DNA of 64,000 nucleotides from Pseudocercospora fijiensis CIRAD86. Taxonomy: Eukaryota; Ascomycota; Dothideomycetes; Mycosphaerellales; Mycosphaerellaceae. The notes beneath the pieces are model-generated. The model did not search any database. It was given only the letters and a program-made list of their open reading frames with translations, and was not told where the DNA came from. Positions 11,721-21,368 of this stretch are shown piece by piece. The stretch covers positions 1,978,377 through 2,042,376 of the forward strand of contig NW_006921540.1 in the NCBI RefSeq assembly GCF_000340215.1. The letters are read 5' to 3'. A program made the translations under genes and the position numbers. Numbering within the stretch: position 1 is the first letter of the stretch; each line of letters opens with the position of its first letter.

Positions 11721-12092
11721 TGATGCCAACCTGACTGTCCGATGTCGATAATTGCAAGGAAAAGCGAGAGAAGGGCGCCGAGATGGGGCCGAGGAAGGCC
11801 TGGCCAAAATGATCTGATGGCGTACAATGCAGCGATGGAAGCTCTTTGGGTGTTATTGGCACCATACAGCTCCTGATGGCTTGAGATGGAGTGAACAAGT
11901 CGTGGAAAGCAACGTAGCATGAAAGAGATGGTGGGATGGACATGACACGAATGCATTGATCATACGTCTACCTGCTTGATTTTCTTTCCAGGCTCATGGG
12001 TATAGTCCCAACTGTTTCAAATATGTCTGCACCGCAGGCGTGACGGCCATGAAGCACATCGACAAATCACAGAGTCTGCAGTGACCCTGCTA
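11720..12092. other. Convergent 3' region between RPA2 and PRMT5
   Basis: No gene seen. The first 240 bases stay G-rich, continuing the right arm of the switch inside RPA2. Confidence 0.5.
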
Positions 12093-14535
12093 TCACATCA
12101 AGCATCCATTCTTCCTACTCGAATGAATCTCACTCTCCACAATTTTCGCCCTCTTCTTACCCCCCATTTGATTAAAAACCTCAACATACCACTCATACCA
12201 AACCTTCCTATCATCCGTCTGCCTCCACATACTAACCTCAATCTCACTTCCGCCGGGAACGAAAATCGGAGTTTTCAGCGGGAAGAAAATCGGGAACCAA
12301 GAAATCATATCCTTGCTCTTATCTCCCATGGTGATCGGGTTGGTAGAGAGTTCGATAGCTTTGCTGCCGTCGGTGGGTGCGTAGAGGACTGTCTCGAAGT
12401 ATCCTGCGAGACCGTGACAGACGCCGCGATCCTGGGTTTTGAATGTGACTTTGCAGGATCGAGTGTTGTGTTCGTTTTTGCCGTCGCCTCCGGTCCAGCT
12501 GCCGGCGTCGAGGGTGCCGCCGGCACGGTTTTCTGCGTGGGAGAGGATTGATGAGGGGAGGGGGTGGGAGAATACCCAGGCGTCTTTGACGTCTGGAAGG
12601 AGTTCGGAGAAGACTGCTGCGGAAGCAATGCCTGCGCGTGAAGGCGTTCGGCAGAGATCGTCGTATTGGTGTAGCATGACCACGGCAGGCAGCTCCCATT
12701 TATCCTCGCCACCACGTTGGAGAAGGTCGCCGTACAGCCTTGGGGTTGAGATTGGGTTAAAGTGGGCGGAGTATGATTGTGGTATATTGATACCATGCTC
12801 TGGATGAAGAACGTGCTGTACACCGTCCAAGCATTCCGGACTCAACTCATTGTCTGCGAAGGATCCAAGTAGCTCCGACACCATGATGTCGACTTTTTGG
12901 ACTTCACCATCAATTGTCGGGCCGGGCCAGCTGCGCATGTCAGACTTGTAGATGAGCACTCGCTTGTTCCAGAGCGGATCAGTGGCGTTTCGACGTTGTA
13001 TGAGTACGTGCGCATTCGGATTCTTTTCGACGGCACAAGGCGTAACAGCAATGCCAGTTGATTTGCTCGCGCGCAACACACGAGTCACAAGTGGGCCTCG
13101 TCCTGCCCCGACGACCGCGCAAACGATGGGTCTACTACCGCCGAGCTTGCTGTCAAGGTCTTTCAAAGCAGCAGCTACGGCACGCTCATACCACTCATAC
13201 TTGACAGGATCTTTTTCGAAGACCTCGTATGTAATAGACTCCAAGTTGTCGGTGAGAGGCTGCAGCGGTGACTGGACGTAGTCCTGGTATCCCTGCCCAA
13301 ACCGCTCGATGGGTGGTCTTGCAGGTTGTGTTTGCTGTAGGTGGCGGAGGTAGCGAAGATGTGCGATGGGATCTGGCGGACTGTCCTTGGACGTTCGCGC
13401 GGCTTCTGCAGGAGTAGGTTCTGGTGCACTCTTCGTCGCGAAGCTGTCCGATGTCTCAATGGGATCCACATCTGCCAGCAGTACCCATGGTGGGTATCGT
13501 AGGCGCAAAAATCTGCTGAGCAGCTTCTGATGTGCTTTAGACAGCACCGGGAAACCTTTGGTGTTCCTGAGGAAGCTTGTTCTGGGAAGTACAAGCGTTC
13601 GTACGGGTTCAGAATACCAACGGGACTGCAAGGTCAAAGCAGGCAGTTGCCGAGGGATTTCGAGAGCTGTCCATTCGATTTCGATTAGTGTATGGTCCAC
13701 CTGACAGGATGTGGAGGAGTCGTACCTGCAATAATCTATATTCGTTGCGATGCGTACGAGAGAAAGATGCGGGTGCAAAAGAGAAGATGGGAAGAAAGTT
13801 GAGAGATGACATACCTACTGTCAGCTTTGAGCTGTACCCACAGATTGTTCTGATGGTGTTCCATTGCTCCCAGCTGTCGAACTGGTCTGGTTCGTCGGGT
13901 GTCTCATCCTCATCGTCACTAAAGTGCGCAGCGTACCGCTCCGTGGCAAGCTCTGCGAGGTGAACACCGTCCGCTCCTTCCAGCTCCAACTCTCCCGTAG
14001 TCGGCAATATAACTTGTAAGTGGAGATATGGCCCAAGACTCAATGCTTCCAGAACAGCTCGCGAGTATTGCACGACATTCGACCCTTGAATGGGCCCATG
14101 GACAAGGACATTGCTCAAGCCGCAGAATGCAGCATATGCCAACTCGAGAGCGAAGACTTGACGACTGACCTTCGCAACCAGTGGATCGGGAGAGCCCAGG
14201 TCGATCCATGGACTGACGACCCCTATCAAAGCACTGTTGCTGTCCTCTGGCGTGAGATCTGTATCCTCAGGCAGTAGTGGCGAGAGTGCAGGAAGGGGAA
14301 GATGATCTGGGCGTGACGATTCCTTCAATTGCCGCACGTGATGCTCGAGAGTGGCGAGAACACGCGAGTGAAAACGCGAGGTGGTTAAAGGCGCAGTCAG
14401 GAGATGGTAGCCGGCCAATTGTGCTTGACCTAGCAATTTGCTGCTGACAGGATGTGAGCGCTGCGATTCATGCTGGCCAAGGTAGAGTATCGTGGGAGGC
14501 TCGTCCGGTAGCGAGGAGCCGTTTGTGTCCGCCAT
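12093..14535 (-). CDS. PRMT5: Protein arginine methyltransferase 5 (Skb1/Hsl7 type)
   Basis: Two exons, 14535-13815 and 13666-12093, with a 148-base GT-AG intron, give 764 residues. I chose this acceptor because it restores KLTV|ALEIPRQLP, matching the TIM-barrel strand of PRMT5. The N-terminal half is the TIM-barrel domain (WEQWNTIRTICGY); the C-terminal half is the Rossmann methyltransferase with VVGAGRGPLV (SAM-binding motif I) and the double-E loop SELLGSFADNELSPE, then a beta-barrel dimer domain. The enzyme symmetrically dimethylates arginine in histones and Sm proteins, and in yeasts takes part in morphogenesis checkpoint control. An Ala/Pro/Glu-rich insert around 13400 is lineage-specific. 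Confidence 0.93.
12095..12740. other. Strand-composition switch, C-rich to G-rich, near 12300
   Basis: Inside PRMT5 (minus-strand gene), yet the top strand again goes from C/A-rich (12095-12290) to G-rich (12310-12740). The order is the same as in plus-strand RPA2, so it is independent of transcription direction. Confidence 0.65.
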
Positions 14536-15351
14536 GCCGGGCAAGCGAGAAAGTAGCTGCCGTGCTGCGTCGAGTCTTGTTCTCTTCGATCTCCAGGAGT
14601 ACAATGTTGAAAATTCAAATCTAAGGCACACACTCCGGCCGCATGCCAAGGCAAGCGCGGTCCGTCTCCTGTTCCGGCGCGCCTTCCCTTTCGCCATGGC
14701 CAGACGCAGACAAACGGCATGTCGCTCTTGCATTTCACTGGTTCTGGGCATCAACGACCAGTCTACAACCAGGTGGCGTGCAGCTATACACAAGGTTCCA
14801 GGTTCTCGGTGAGATTGCCGAGAACCTGCTAGTTCTAAGCGACCACATGCAAAGCTGACTGTGTCGGCTTGCCGAACGCGCATGTATATGGCTATATGGC
14901 CCCCGTCCAACACACCATGAAGCAGAGTTGCAGAAATGAGTAAACCTTCTCGTGCTCCAGCTGAGATCTGAGGAAGCAGCATGCAATGGCCATCATTCGG
15001 CGTGCGGTCCGCGCCACGTGTATTGCCGGATCACTATAGGGTTGATGACCGATGCGTGAGAAGTAATTACAGCTGCCGAGTCATGGTCAATCGCACGACG
15101 AAAAAAGGCTTCGGCCATAGACCGCCATGGCGTTAGCTCTGCCATTCCGAACATGCAGCGACTCGTGCCGTGTCACGCATGGAGATGGTGTTTCTTTGAC
15201 GAAATTGGAGGGCGCATCCAGATCCCGCGTGCTGACTATTGTTCTTGTCTGATCAACCAAACAAAGGACGATCGATGTCCGCGAATCTTGCCACTTCTCG
15301 ACATTCTTATCGAACTCTTCTGCCAAGCCGTACTTCTTCTGTTAGGTAGAC
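14536..15351. promoter_or_regulatory. Divergent intergenic region, PRMT5 and ankyrin gene
   Basis: 816 bases between the two starts. Minus-strand open reading continues upstream of the PRMT5 ATG, but no family similarity begins before it, so it is read as leader. No regulatory motif is claimed. Confidence 0.45.
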
Positions 15352-18063
15352 ATGGCTCCTCGAAAAGGCAAAGAGACTCTGCTTGAGCTCTGCACCGCAA
15401 CGACGACCCTGGGAAATACCATTGCAGTACATGTTGTCGAGTACCTGTCAACGGCGAAATCCCCCTCCCATGGCTTCAAGGAGCTCGCCGTCGACTTTCT
15501 GGAGACCAGCCGCATTCTCTTCCCAGCCAAGGCCGGACTGACAGAGACTGCACGAACTGGCACTCAATTCCCTTCAGATATCACACAGGAGCTCAGGGAA
15601 CGATTTCACCAAACGAATACTGTATTCGTGGTTCTGAATCAGCTCGTGAACAAGTTTCTCGAAAATGAACGAAAGCAGGGCTTCGGAAAGCTTGGAAAGG
15701 GATTCCGCATGATGTTTGCCGACATCGAAAAGATGCGAATGTCCTTGACCCAATGTCGCGCTGCTCTGAGGATGAGTGCCTTGGTGTTCACATGGACCCT
15801 GGGAGAGGACAAAGTTGACGCGGCCTCAAGCATTGGTTATACTGCTCTCGCAGCTGTACTGGGTCTTTCAGAGCCACAAAAGGGAAAGAGCGACAGGTCG
15901 GATGCTCCGCCACGATACCCAAATGGTCTGCCACTATCGCCAGAGCCAAAGTCGCCACGACTTCCACTTGAGAGGCACACAACACTGAACTCTTCCCATC
16001 CGAGCACGCACCATCATCATGCACTGGACAGCTCCTACCCGGATCGTGAAAGCTCATTTGGTCCCATTTTTACCTATCCGCATCCAATGCAACATGGCAA
16101 GACACAACTTTCACACCAGTATAGCAAACGCAGCTCCGTAATAGAAATTGCTCTCGATAATGCTTCCGATGTCACGAGGAGTGCATCTTTGCATGACGAT
16201 CACGACTTCGATATCCAGATCCCAAAGACCGCTGCCCGCGTGACAGCCGACCCATCAGCTGTACACAGACGTCAACCCAGCCATTATACGGGGGAGCCCA
16301 CACCAGCATCCAAGATGGCTCTTGTAACAGCAGTACAGCAGAAGAACTCGCGAGTAGTTGAGCAGCTGCTGGAATCTGGTGTTCCTGCCGACAACGGAGT
16401 CGAATGCAATTTGCTCCGCGTGGCTGTCACAAACCACGATCTTCCTACTGTACACCTTCTCCTCCTATTTGGCGCCGATCCTAACGCAAAGGACAAGGAC
16501 GGCTTCACACCTTTGCATGCCGCGACAGAGGTGTCGTTCTACGACGCTGCACAGCTCCTTGTGAAATACTGCGCAGATCCAAATATCAGTGCCGGTTCAA
16601 ATGGAGTGAATCCCTTCGCCGTGGCATTGACCAATCACAAGAGCCATTTTGCACAGCTCTTCCTCTGCTACGGTGCGGAACCGGATTTGATGATGTTGGG
16701 CGGCAACACACCATTCTTGCTATCGATCGACAAGTCCATACCGATTGGCCTGATCGAGCTTATGTTGGTGTACGAGGCCAATCCCAACTGCAAGAACGGC
16801 CAAGGCGAGACTGCACTTTTCAAGGCAATCAACGCACAGCGTCTTGACATCGTCGCTCTTCTTCTTGATCACGGCGCTGACCCCAATCTTCCTGGTCCCA
16901 AGCATATGCTCTGGCCCTCAGTCCACCATCCACGCATCTTGGAGTTGATGTTGCAGCGTGGCGCAAATGTCACGCGTGCTCCTGGCTGCCTTGAACTCTC
17001 AACCTCAATCAACAAATTCGAGTCCGTGGACATTCTCCTCAAGCACGGCGCAGATCCAAATACCAAGAAGGATGGGATCTTCACACCACTGTGCACTGCT
17101 ATCCGAGATGATCGAAGCAACTTGGTTGATATCCTGATCGCTGCCGGTGCTGATCCGAATCTCAAGGCAAGCGAGTATCCTGCGTTCAAGTGCGTCACGC
17201 ATCATCGTGCGCATCTTCTGCCAAGAGTATTGGCTGCAGGTGCAGATCCGAGCACACCAAAGGGTATCATCGAGACAGCGGTTGCACACAACAATAAAGA
17301 GGCTTTGATCTACTTGCTGGAACAGCGCGTGGATCCTAACGCCCGGACTCCAGCGGGCGACACAGCTCTTACAACTGCAATCAGACATAACCGCATCGAT
17401 CTCATCGACATCCTCCTCGCCCACGGCGCTGACCCAGCTGTCCACGGTCAAGACTGGCCTGTGAGTATGGCCGTCAAACACCCCCAGATTTTGGCAAAGC
17501 TTCTGCCGAAAATTAGTGTCAGCAAGATCAACAAGGGCTCTCTCGAAATGGCCGTGGTGGCAAACCAGTTGGAAAGCGTCAAGCTTCTCCTCGCGAAGGG
17601 CATGAGTGTGGAGGATAAGAACGGCGGCGTCTTTAGTCCACTCACGACCTCGATCCGTGAGGACCGCAAGGACATTTTCTACTACCTCGTCGACGAGGCT
17701 GGTGCAGACCCGAACGCGCCAGGAGAGCATCTGCCCATCATCAAGGCGATTCGCCGCCATCGCGAGCATGACCTTTCGTATATCGAGCATCTGCTAGCCA
17801 AGGGTGCGGACATCAATCTCATGTACCGTGGCTGGAATGCAGTCCTTCAGGCACTGGACAATGGCGACACTGAGATCCTCAAGCTGCTTGCCAAAATGGG
17901 CAACCCTGATCTGAGTGCTCGAGATGAAAATGATCGAAGTGTCTTGGAGATCATGCAGGAGCGTGGCCTTGAAGAAGAGGCTACGACACTGCTTGGCGGC
18001 AGAAGTCCGTCCCCACAGATGAAGAAGGCACTCAGTCAACTGAGAGGCTTGGTCGTGCAATAG
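15352..18063 (+). CDS. Large ankyrin-repeat protein with a helical N-terminal domain
   Basis: A single exon of 903 residues. Residues 1-170 are predicted helical and ungapped (ETLLELCTATTTLGNTIAV ... FLENERKQGFGKLGKGF). The layout resembles the small helical signalling domains at the N-terminus of fungal STAND/NLR-like proteins, but I cannot name the family. A Ser/Pro/His-rich linker (about 185-310) follows. From about 318 to 895 there are roughly 16-17 ankyrin repeats, many with the GADPN turn. They often alternate a canonical repeat with a degenerate one lacking TPLH (for example VKHPQILAKLL). No nucleotide-binding domain is present. Probably a cytosolic scaffold or sensor; partner unknown. 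Confidence 0.9.
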   Translation: MAPRKGKETLLELCTATTTLGNTIAVHVVEYLSTAKSPSHGFKELAVDFLETSRILFPAKAGLTETARTGTQFPSDITQELRERFHQTNTVFVVLNQLVNKFLENERKQGFGKLGKGFRMMFADIEKMRMSLTQCRAALRMSALVFTWTLGEDKVDAASSIGYTALAAVLGLSEPQKGKSDRSDAPPRYPNGLPLSPEPKSPRLPLERHTTLNSSHPSTHHHHALDSSYPDRESSFGPIFTYPHPMQHGKTQLSHQYSKRSSVIEIALDNASDVTRSASLHDDHDFDIQIPKTAARVTADPSAVHRRQPSHYTGEPTPASKMALVTAVQQKNSRVVEQLLESGVPADNGVECNLLRVAVTNHDLPTVHLLLLFGADPNAKDKDGFTPLHAATEVSFYDAAQLLVKYCADPNISAGSNGVNPFAVALTNHKSHFAQLFLCYGAEPDLMMLGGNTPFLLSIDKSIPIGLIELMLVYEANPNCKNGQGETALFKAINAQRLDIVALLLDHGADPNLPGPKHMLWPSVHHPRILELMLQRGANVTRAPGCLELSTSINKFESVDILLKHGADPNTKKDGIFTPLCTAIRDDRSNLVDILIAAGADPNLKASEYPAFKCVTHHRAHLLPRVLAAGADPSTPKGIIETAVAHNNKEALIYLLEQRVDPNARTPAGDTALTTAIRHNRIDLIDILLAHGADPAVHGQDWPVSMAVKHPQILAKLLPKISVSKINKGSLEMAVVANQLESVKLLLAKGMSVEDKNGGVFSPLTTSIREDRKDIFYYLVDEAGADPNAPGEHLPIIKAIRRHREHDLSYIEHLLAKGADINLMYRGWNAVLQALDNGDTEILKLLAKMGNPDLSARDENDRSVLEIMQERGLEEEATTLLGGRSPSPQMKKALSQLRGLVVQ

Positions 18064-18446
18064 GAACTCGGGGAGCGAATGGAGCAAGAGGCGTTTGATG
18101 TTCGATGGTCGCAGGGTTCTGTTTTGCGAGGAAGCTTCCATTGGCGTTCCATACCTCGTCGCTGATTGCTTGCTGGGATGCTATGGGTACAGATTGACAT
18201 TGGAGTCTTCCTCTGACATTGGCGATTTGACAAGGGATACCTCTACTGCGAAACTGCATCTCGTATGTTTTCGATAGATTGATTAATAATGAACATTTGG
18301 AAAGTTGAACCACAAGACGTCCACTCCTTCACGGTCTTGGCACTGGCGAAAGAGCCGTCGGCCATTTCGTCCAGCTCTTTCCCGTAAGATTTCCATCGGC
18401 ACCACAACAACACATTCGCGAGACGGCACGGAGGATCTGGCCTGTG
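18064..18446. other. Intergenic region
   Basis: No gene or RNA seen. Holds the 3' end of the ankyrin gene and the promoter of the FSH hydrolase. Confidence 0.5.
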
Positions 18447-19187
18447 ATGATGAGCAAACTGCGCATACTGTGCTTGCACGGCTTCACGTCGAACGGCTCA
18501 GTACACGCCCTCCAGGTGCGCCGCATCACTGCCCAGCTGCCCGACTATGACTTCCTTTTCCCGGACGGGCCACATGTCGTGGATATTGCATCGCAAATGG
18601 ACATGACGAAGCCTGCAAACCAGGTCTGGTCAGATCTCGTCCTATCCTCATCGCAGTCAGGTCATCGCGCGTGGTGGTACGCACGAGACGGCAATTTTCA
18701 CAACAAGGAGTCTGGCGACTTCGTTGGCTTCCAGGAATCGCTGGAGTATCTTGGCAACTATCTCAAAGAATCAGGCCCGGTACATGCAATATGGGGCTTC
18801 AGTCAAGGAGCGTGCTTCGCCGGCATGCTCTGTGCACTTCTACAGCCCAAGTTGGCCTCACATCCCTACCGGAAGCACATACCGGCCAATGTCACGGGCA
18901 CGCCTTTAGCAGGAGTGATTTTCTCCGGCTTTCGTGCGAGGTTTCCACAATACGACGGCCTTTATGAGCCAGGTATCGACGTTCCAACTTTGCACGTCAT
19001 CGGAGAGCAGGACCCTTTGGTCGGGAGTGAGAGAAGCGAAGCACTCATTAAGATATGTCACGACTCTGAATTCCTGAAGCATGCGGGTGGTCATGATATC
19101 CCTAAGGGCGAGGCCGATATTGCAAAGATTGTGGATTTCACAAAGCGGCACGTGAAGGAGAACTCATCTGTGCAGGCGTCAATGTGA
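18447..19187 (+). CDS. FSH-family serine hydrolase (Fsh1/OVCA2-like)
   Basis: Single exon, 246 residues from the first ATG at 18447 (a second ATG follows at once). The N-terminal strand and oxyanion region LRILCLHGFTSNG is typical of the FSH1 family. The nucleophile elbow is GFSQG with Ser about 119; the acid is Asp in GEQDPLV and the base His in GGHDIP, completing an alpha/beta-hydrolase triad. Family members are small cytosolic esterases or thioesterases; in gene clusters some act on polyketide intermediates, but no biosynthetic genes are nearby here. The ZZ-HET relic starts 79 bases downstream on the same strand. Confidence 0.92.
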   Translation: MMSKLRILCLHGFTSNGSVHALQVRRITAQLPDYDFLFPDGPHVVDIASQMDMTKPANQVWSDLVLSSSQSGHRAWWYARDGNFHNKESGDFVGFQESLEYLGNYLKESGPVHAIWGFSQGACFAGMLCALLQPKLASHPYRKHIPANVTGTPLAGVIFSGFRARFPQYDGLYEPGIDVPTLHVIGEQDPLVGSERSEALIKICHDSEFLKHAGGHDIPKGEADIAKIVDFTKRHVKENSSVQASM

Positions 19188-19266
19188 TCGTCCTTCATCG
19201 AGAGATCAAATTCTTGTCGAGATACATTCTCCAATTGAGGCGTTCAAGCGCGATCTTCAAGAGCTC

Positions 19267-20345
19267 ATGGAAGAGCTTGGCGATATGTCTCAGGGACCAG
19301 GCCAGGACCAATCCACGATTCCAGAGACCAAGCCGAGACGAATATTTCCAAACGTTGTCTGTGACGACTGTTACAAGGCAATCTACGATGTTCGCTATAA
19401 GTGTCTAGACTGCGACGACTATGATCTTTGCGCAGACTGCATCCATGACCGCGGCGAAGAACAATCCGACCACCACTTCTTGCCAATATATGATACTCCC
19501 TGGTTTGAGATGGTGCCTACAGGAGCAATGGTTCCGAAGATAGAGCAAGAGGATACGGACAGCTCTTCGAAATCAGACCAGGAGAGCAACGACATGGCAG
19601 ATGGAGTTCTTTCGACGAGCAAAATCGCGTCCCGACTAGCCCTCACCTAAATTTCGGTGGCAATCTCAGGTACAGGGATACGCTATACGAAGAATCTTGT
19701 GATCCTCCAAAGTTTCGTCTGCTCAGCCTATGGCCTGGACGTGGCGATGATCCGCTCTTGGGCCACCTCGATACATATGAGCTGGATCACACTCCGTTAT
19801 TTGAGGCTCTGTCGTATTGCTGGGGTGGAGCTGATCCGAGCTATACCATCAATGTTTCCGGCGAGAAAGTGGAAGTCACGGAAAAATCTGAAGCTGGCAC
19901 TGTTCCGTCTTAGAAAGAGTGACGAGGTCAGAAGACTATGGATCGATGGCATCTGCATCAATCAACAAGATGCCATCGTGACAAAACCTCCCCTCAACTC
20001 GAAATCCTCTCGATTCCACACGGTGCTTCGACCAACATATCATCATCATCATCATCATGTCTTCCCTCCTGGGTCCCGAACTGGGACGACAATACCTCAA
20101 AACCAAGGAGGGGGAGTGGAGTGTGCCGGAGGAAGCGGAGGTTGGGGATGGGGTTGTGTTGTTGGAGGGTGGGAGTACAGCGTTTGTACTTGGAGGACAG
20201 GAGAATGGGGACCACGTGGGGGGTGGTTGGGGAGTGTTTTGTGAACGGGGTGATGGATGGTGAGCTTTGGGATGAGGGGATGTGTGAGGAGATTGTCATT
20301 GTTGGATGGTTGTGTTGGAGCGAGCTGTCAGAGGTTTCTGGCTGT
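19267..20345 (+). pseudogene. ZZ zinc finger-HET fusion, broken by frameshifts
   Basis: The first frame (19267-19650) encodes a ZZ finger (CDDCYKAIYDVRYKC ... CDDYDLCADC ... HH). A second frame carries the HET start (FRLLSLWPG, FEALSYCWGG), a third carries LRKSDEVRRLWIDGICINQQ. The C-terminal HET tail (EVGDGVVLLEGG, then GECFVNGVMDGE) appears later in two more frames. Each break sits at a homopolymer: an A4 run at 19621-19624, an A5 run at 19882-19886 and a G6 run at 20218-20223. The middle of the HET protein, normally several hundred residues, is missing between about 19985 and 20080. HET proteins trigger cell death on allorecognition. Either a decayed gene or one with assembly indels plus a real deletion. 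Confidence 0.8.
19990..20340. other. Strand-composition switch, C-rich to G-rich, near 20108
   Basis: Within the decayed HET gene. 19990-20100 is C/A/T-rich, including a (CAT)n run near 20041-20060, and 20112-20340 is very G-rich. Confidence 0.5.
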
Positions 20346-21368
20346 GCTTGAAGGTGTGAGGATCTTGCTTACAGGGTTCACGCGGGGAGGTCTTGGTAGA
20401 ACTACTTCCGCTCCTTCCACTACTGCAGCGGGTGCAAAGAAGAGGAGGCAATGCAAGCATTATGAGCGATTGATCCACGCATACCGTCATACGGCTGGGG
20501 ATGCACTTTCCCGTCTCGCCAATGTCACGATATTTTGTTTTCTATCCTACCTGCATGGGTCTCATGGGCCAACGCTGGGGGTTGGGGCTGGGCAGGCCAT
20601 CACATTCAGCATCCCAGACATCTGTCTGCAGGTGTGCAAACATGTCCGACTCAGGCTCAGCAAGGCGGTCGCGCGGAGCGTCTTGAAACGAAGCGCGTGA
20701 TGGCAATGCAAGCAAGCCTCATTATCCAACGAGCCCGATGGGAATTTGTTCGTGGCCATGTCCCTGACGATCCGAAGCCGTGGCTTTGTCGTCCGGACGC
20801 GTGACCTTCTACATATGTGCCGAAAGCTTCTTCCACCAGTGCGCATTTCGAGCGATGTGATGGCAGTGACTGGCACATTATATTCGCGGGCGCTGATGTC
20901 GACTACGTGTTACGATGCCAGACGATATGCAGCAAAAGGAAAGAGGAAGAGTCCCGTCGCTCGCTCGCCCGCAGCCGGGGGTGACCGCTGGACGGACGGC
21001 TTCGGAGAACTCCTCCAGTCTTGCGGTGCGCATGTGATGATGAAGCATGTCAGTTGTTATCCTCGCCAATTGCAGCGCCTTGCAGAGCAATCTCCATGTA
21101 GGTACCATCGAGTCCCGTCGTCTGCTCATTTCCCACCTGCCTCCAGTCAACATCACAGCCCACCACCCACAGCCCACCCACCTCCTCCAAGCTCCTGCTC
21201 TGAAGCTCACCCTCTCAACGCATACGCCCAACTTTCTTGCTAAATCCTCCCACCACCCCTTCTCCAGCGCTGGTACCGCGTGCATCTGGATCCTCATGAA
21301 CGACGTCTCTGGAACCGATCCGTCCGTTGCGCTGCAGAAGAAGGCTGAGCCATCGGCCCGCAACCACC
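20346..21368. other. Gene-poor interval upstream of TSC1
   Basis: No recognised gene. Open frames of 90-174 codons on both strands overlap one another and show no domain. The last 250 bases are very C-rich on the top strand. Confidence 0.45.

Noticed and set aside
13609..13814. Continuation of the upstream PRMT5 frame past 13815
   Set aside because: It runs through the proposed intron and stops; splicing gives the conserved PRMT5 text instead.
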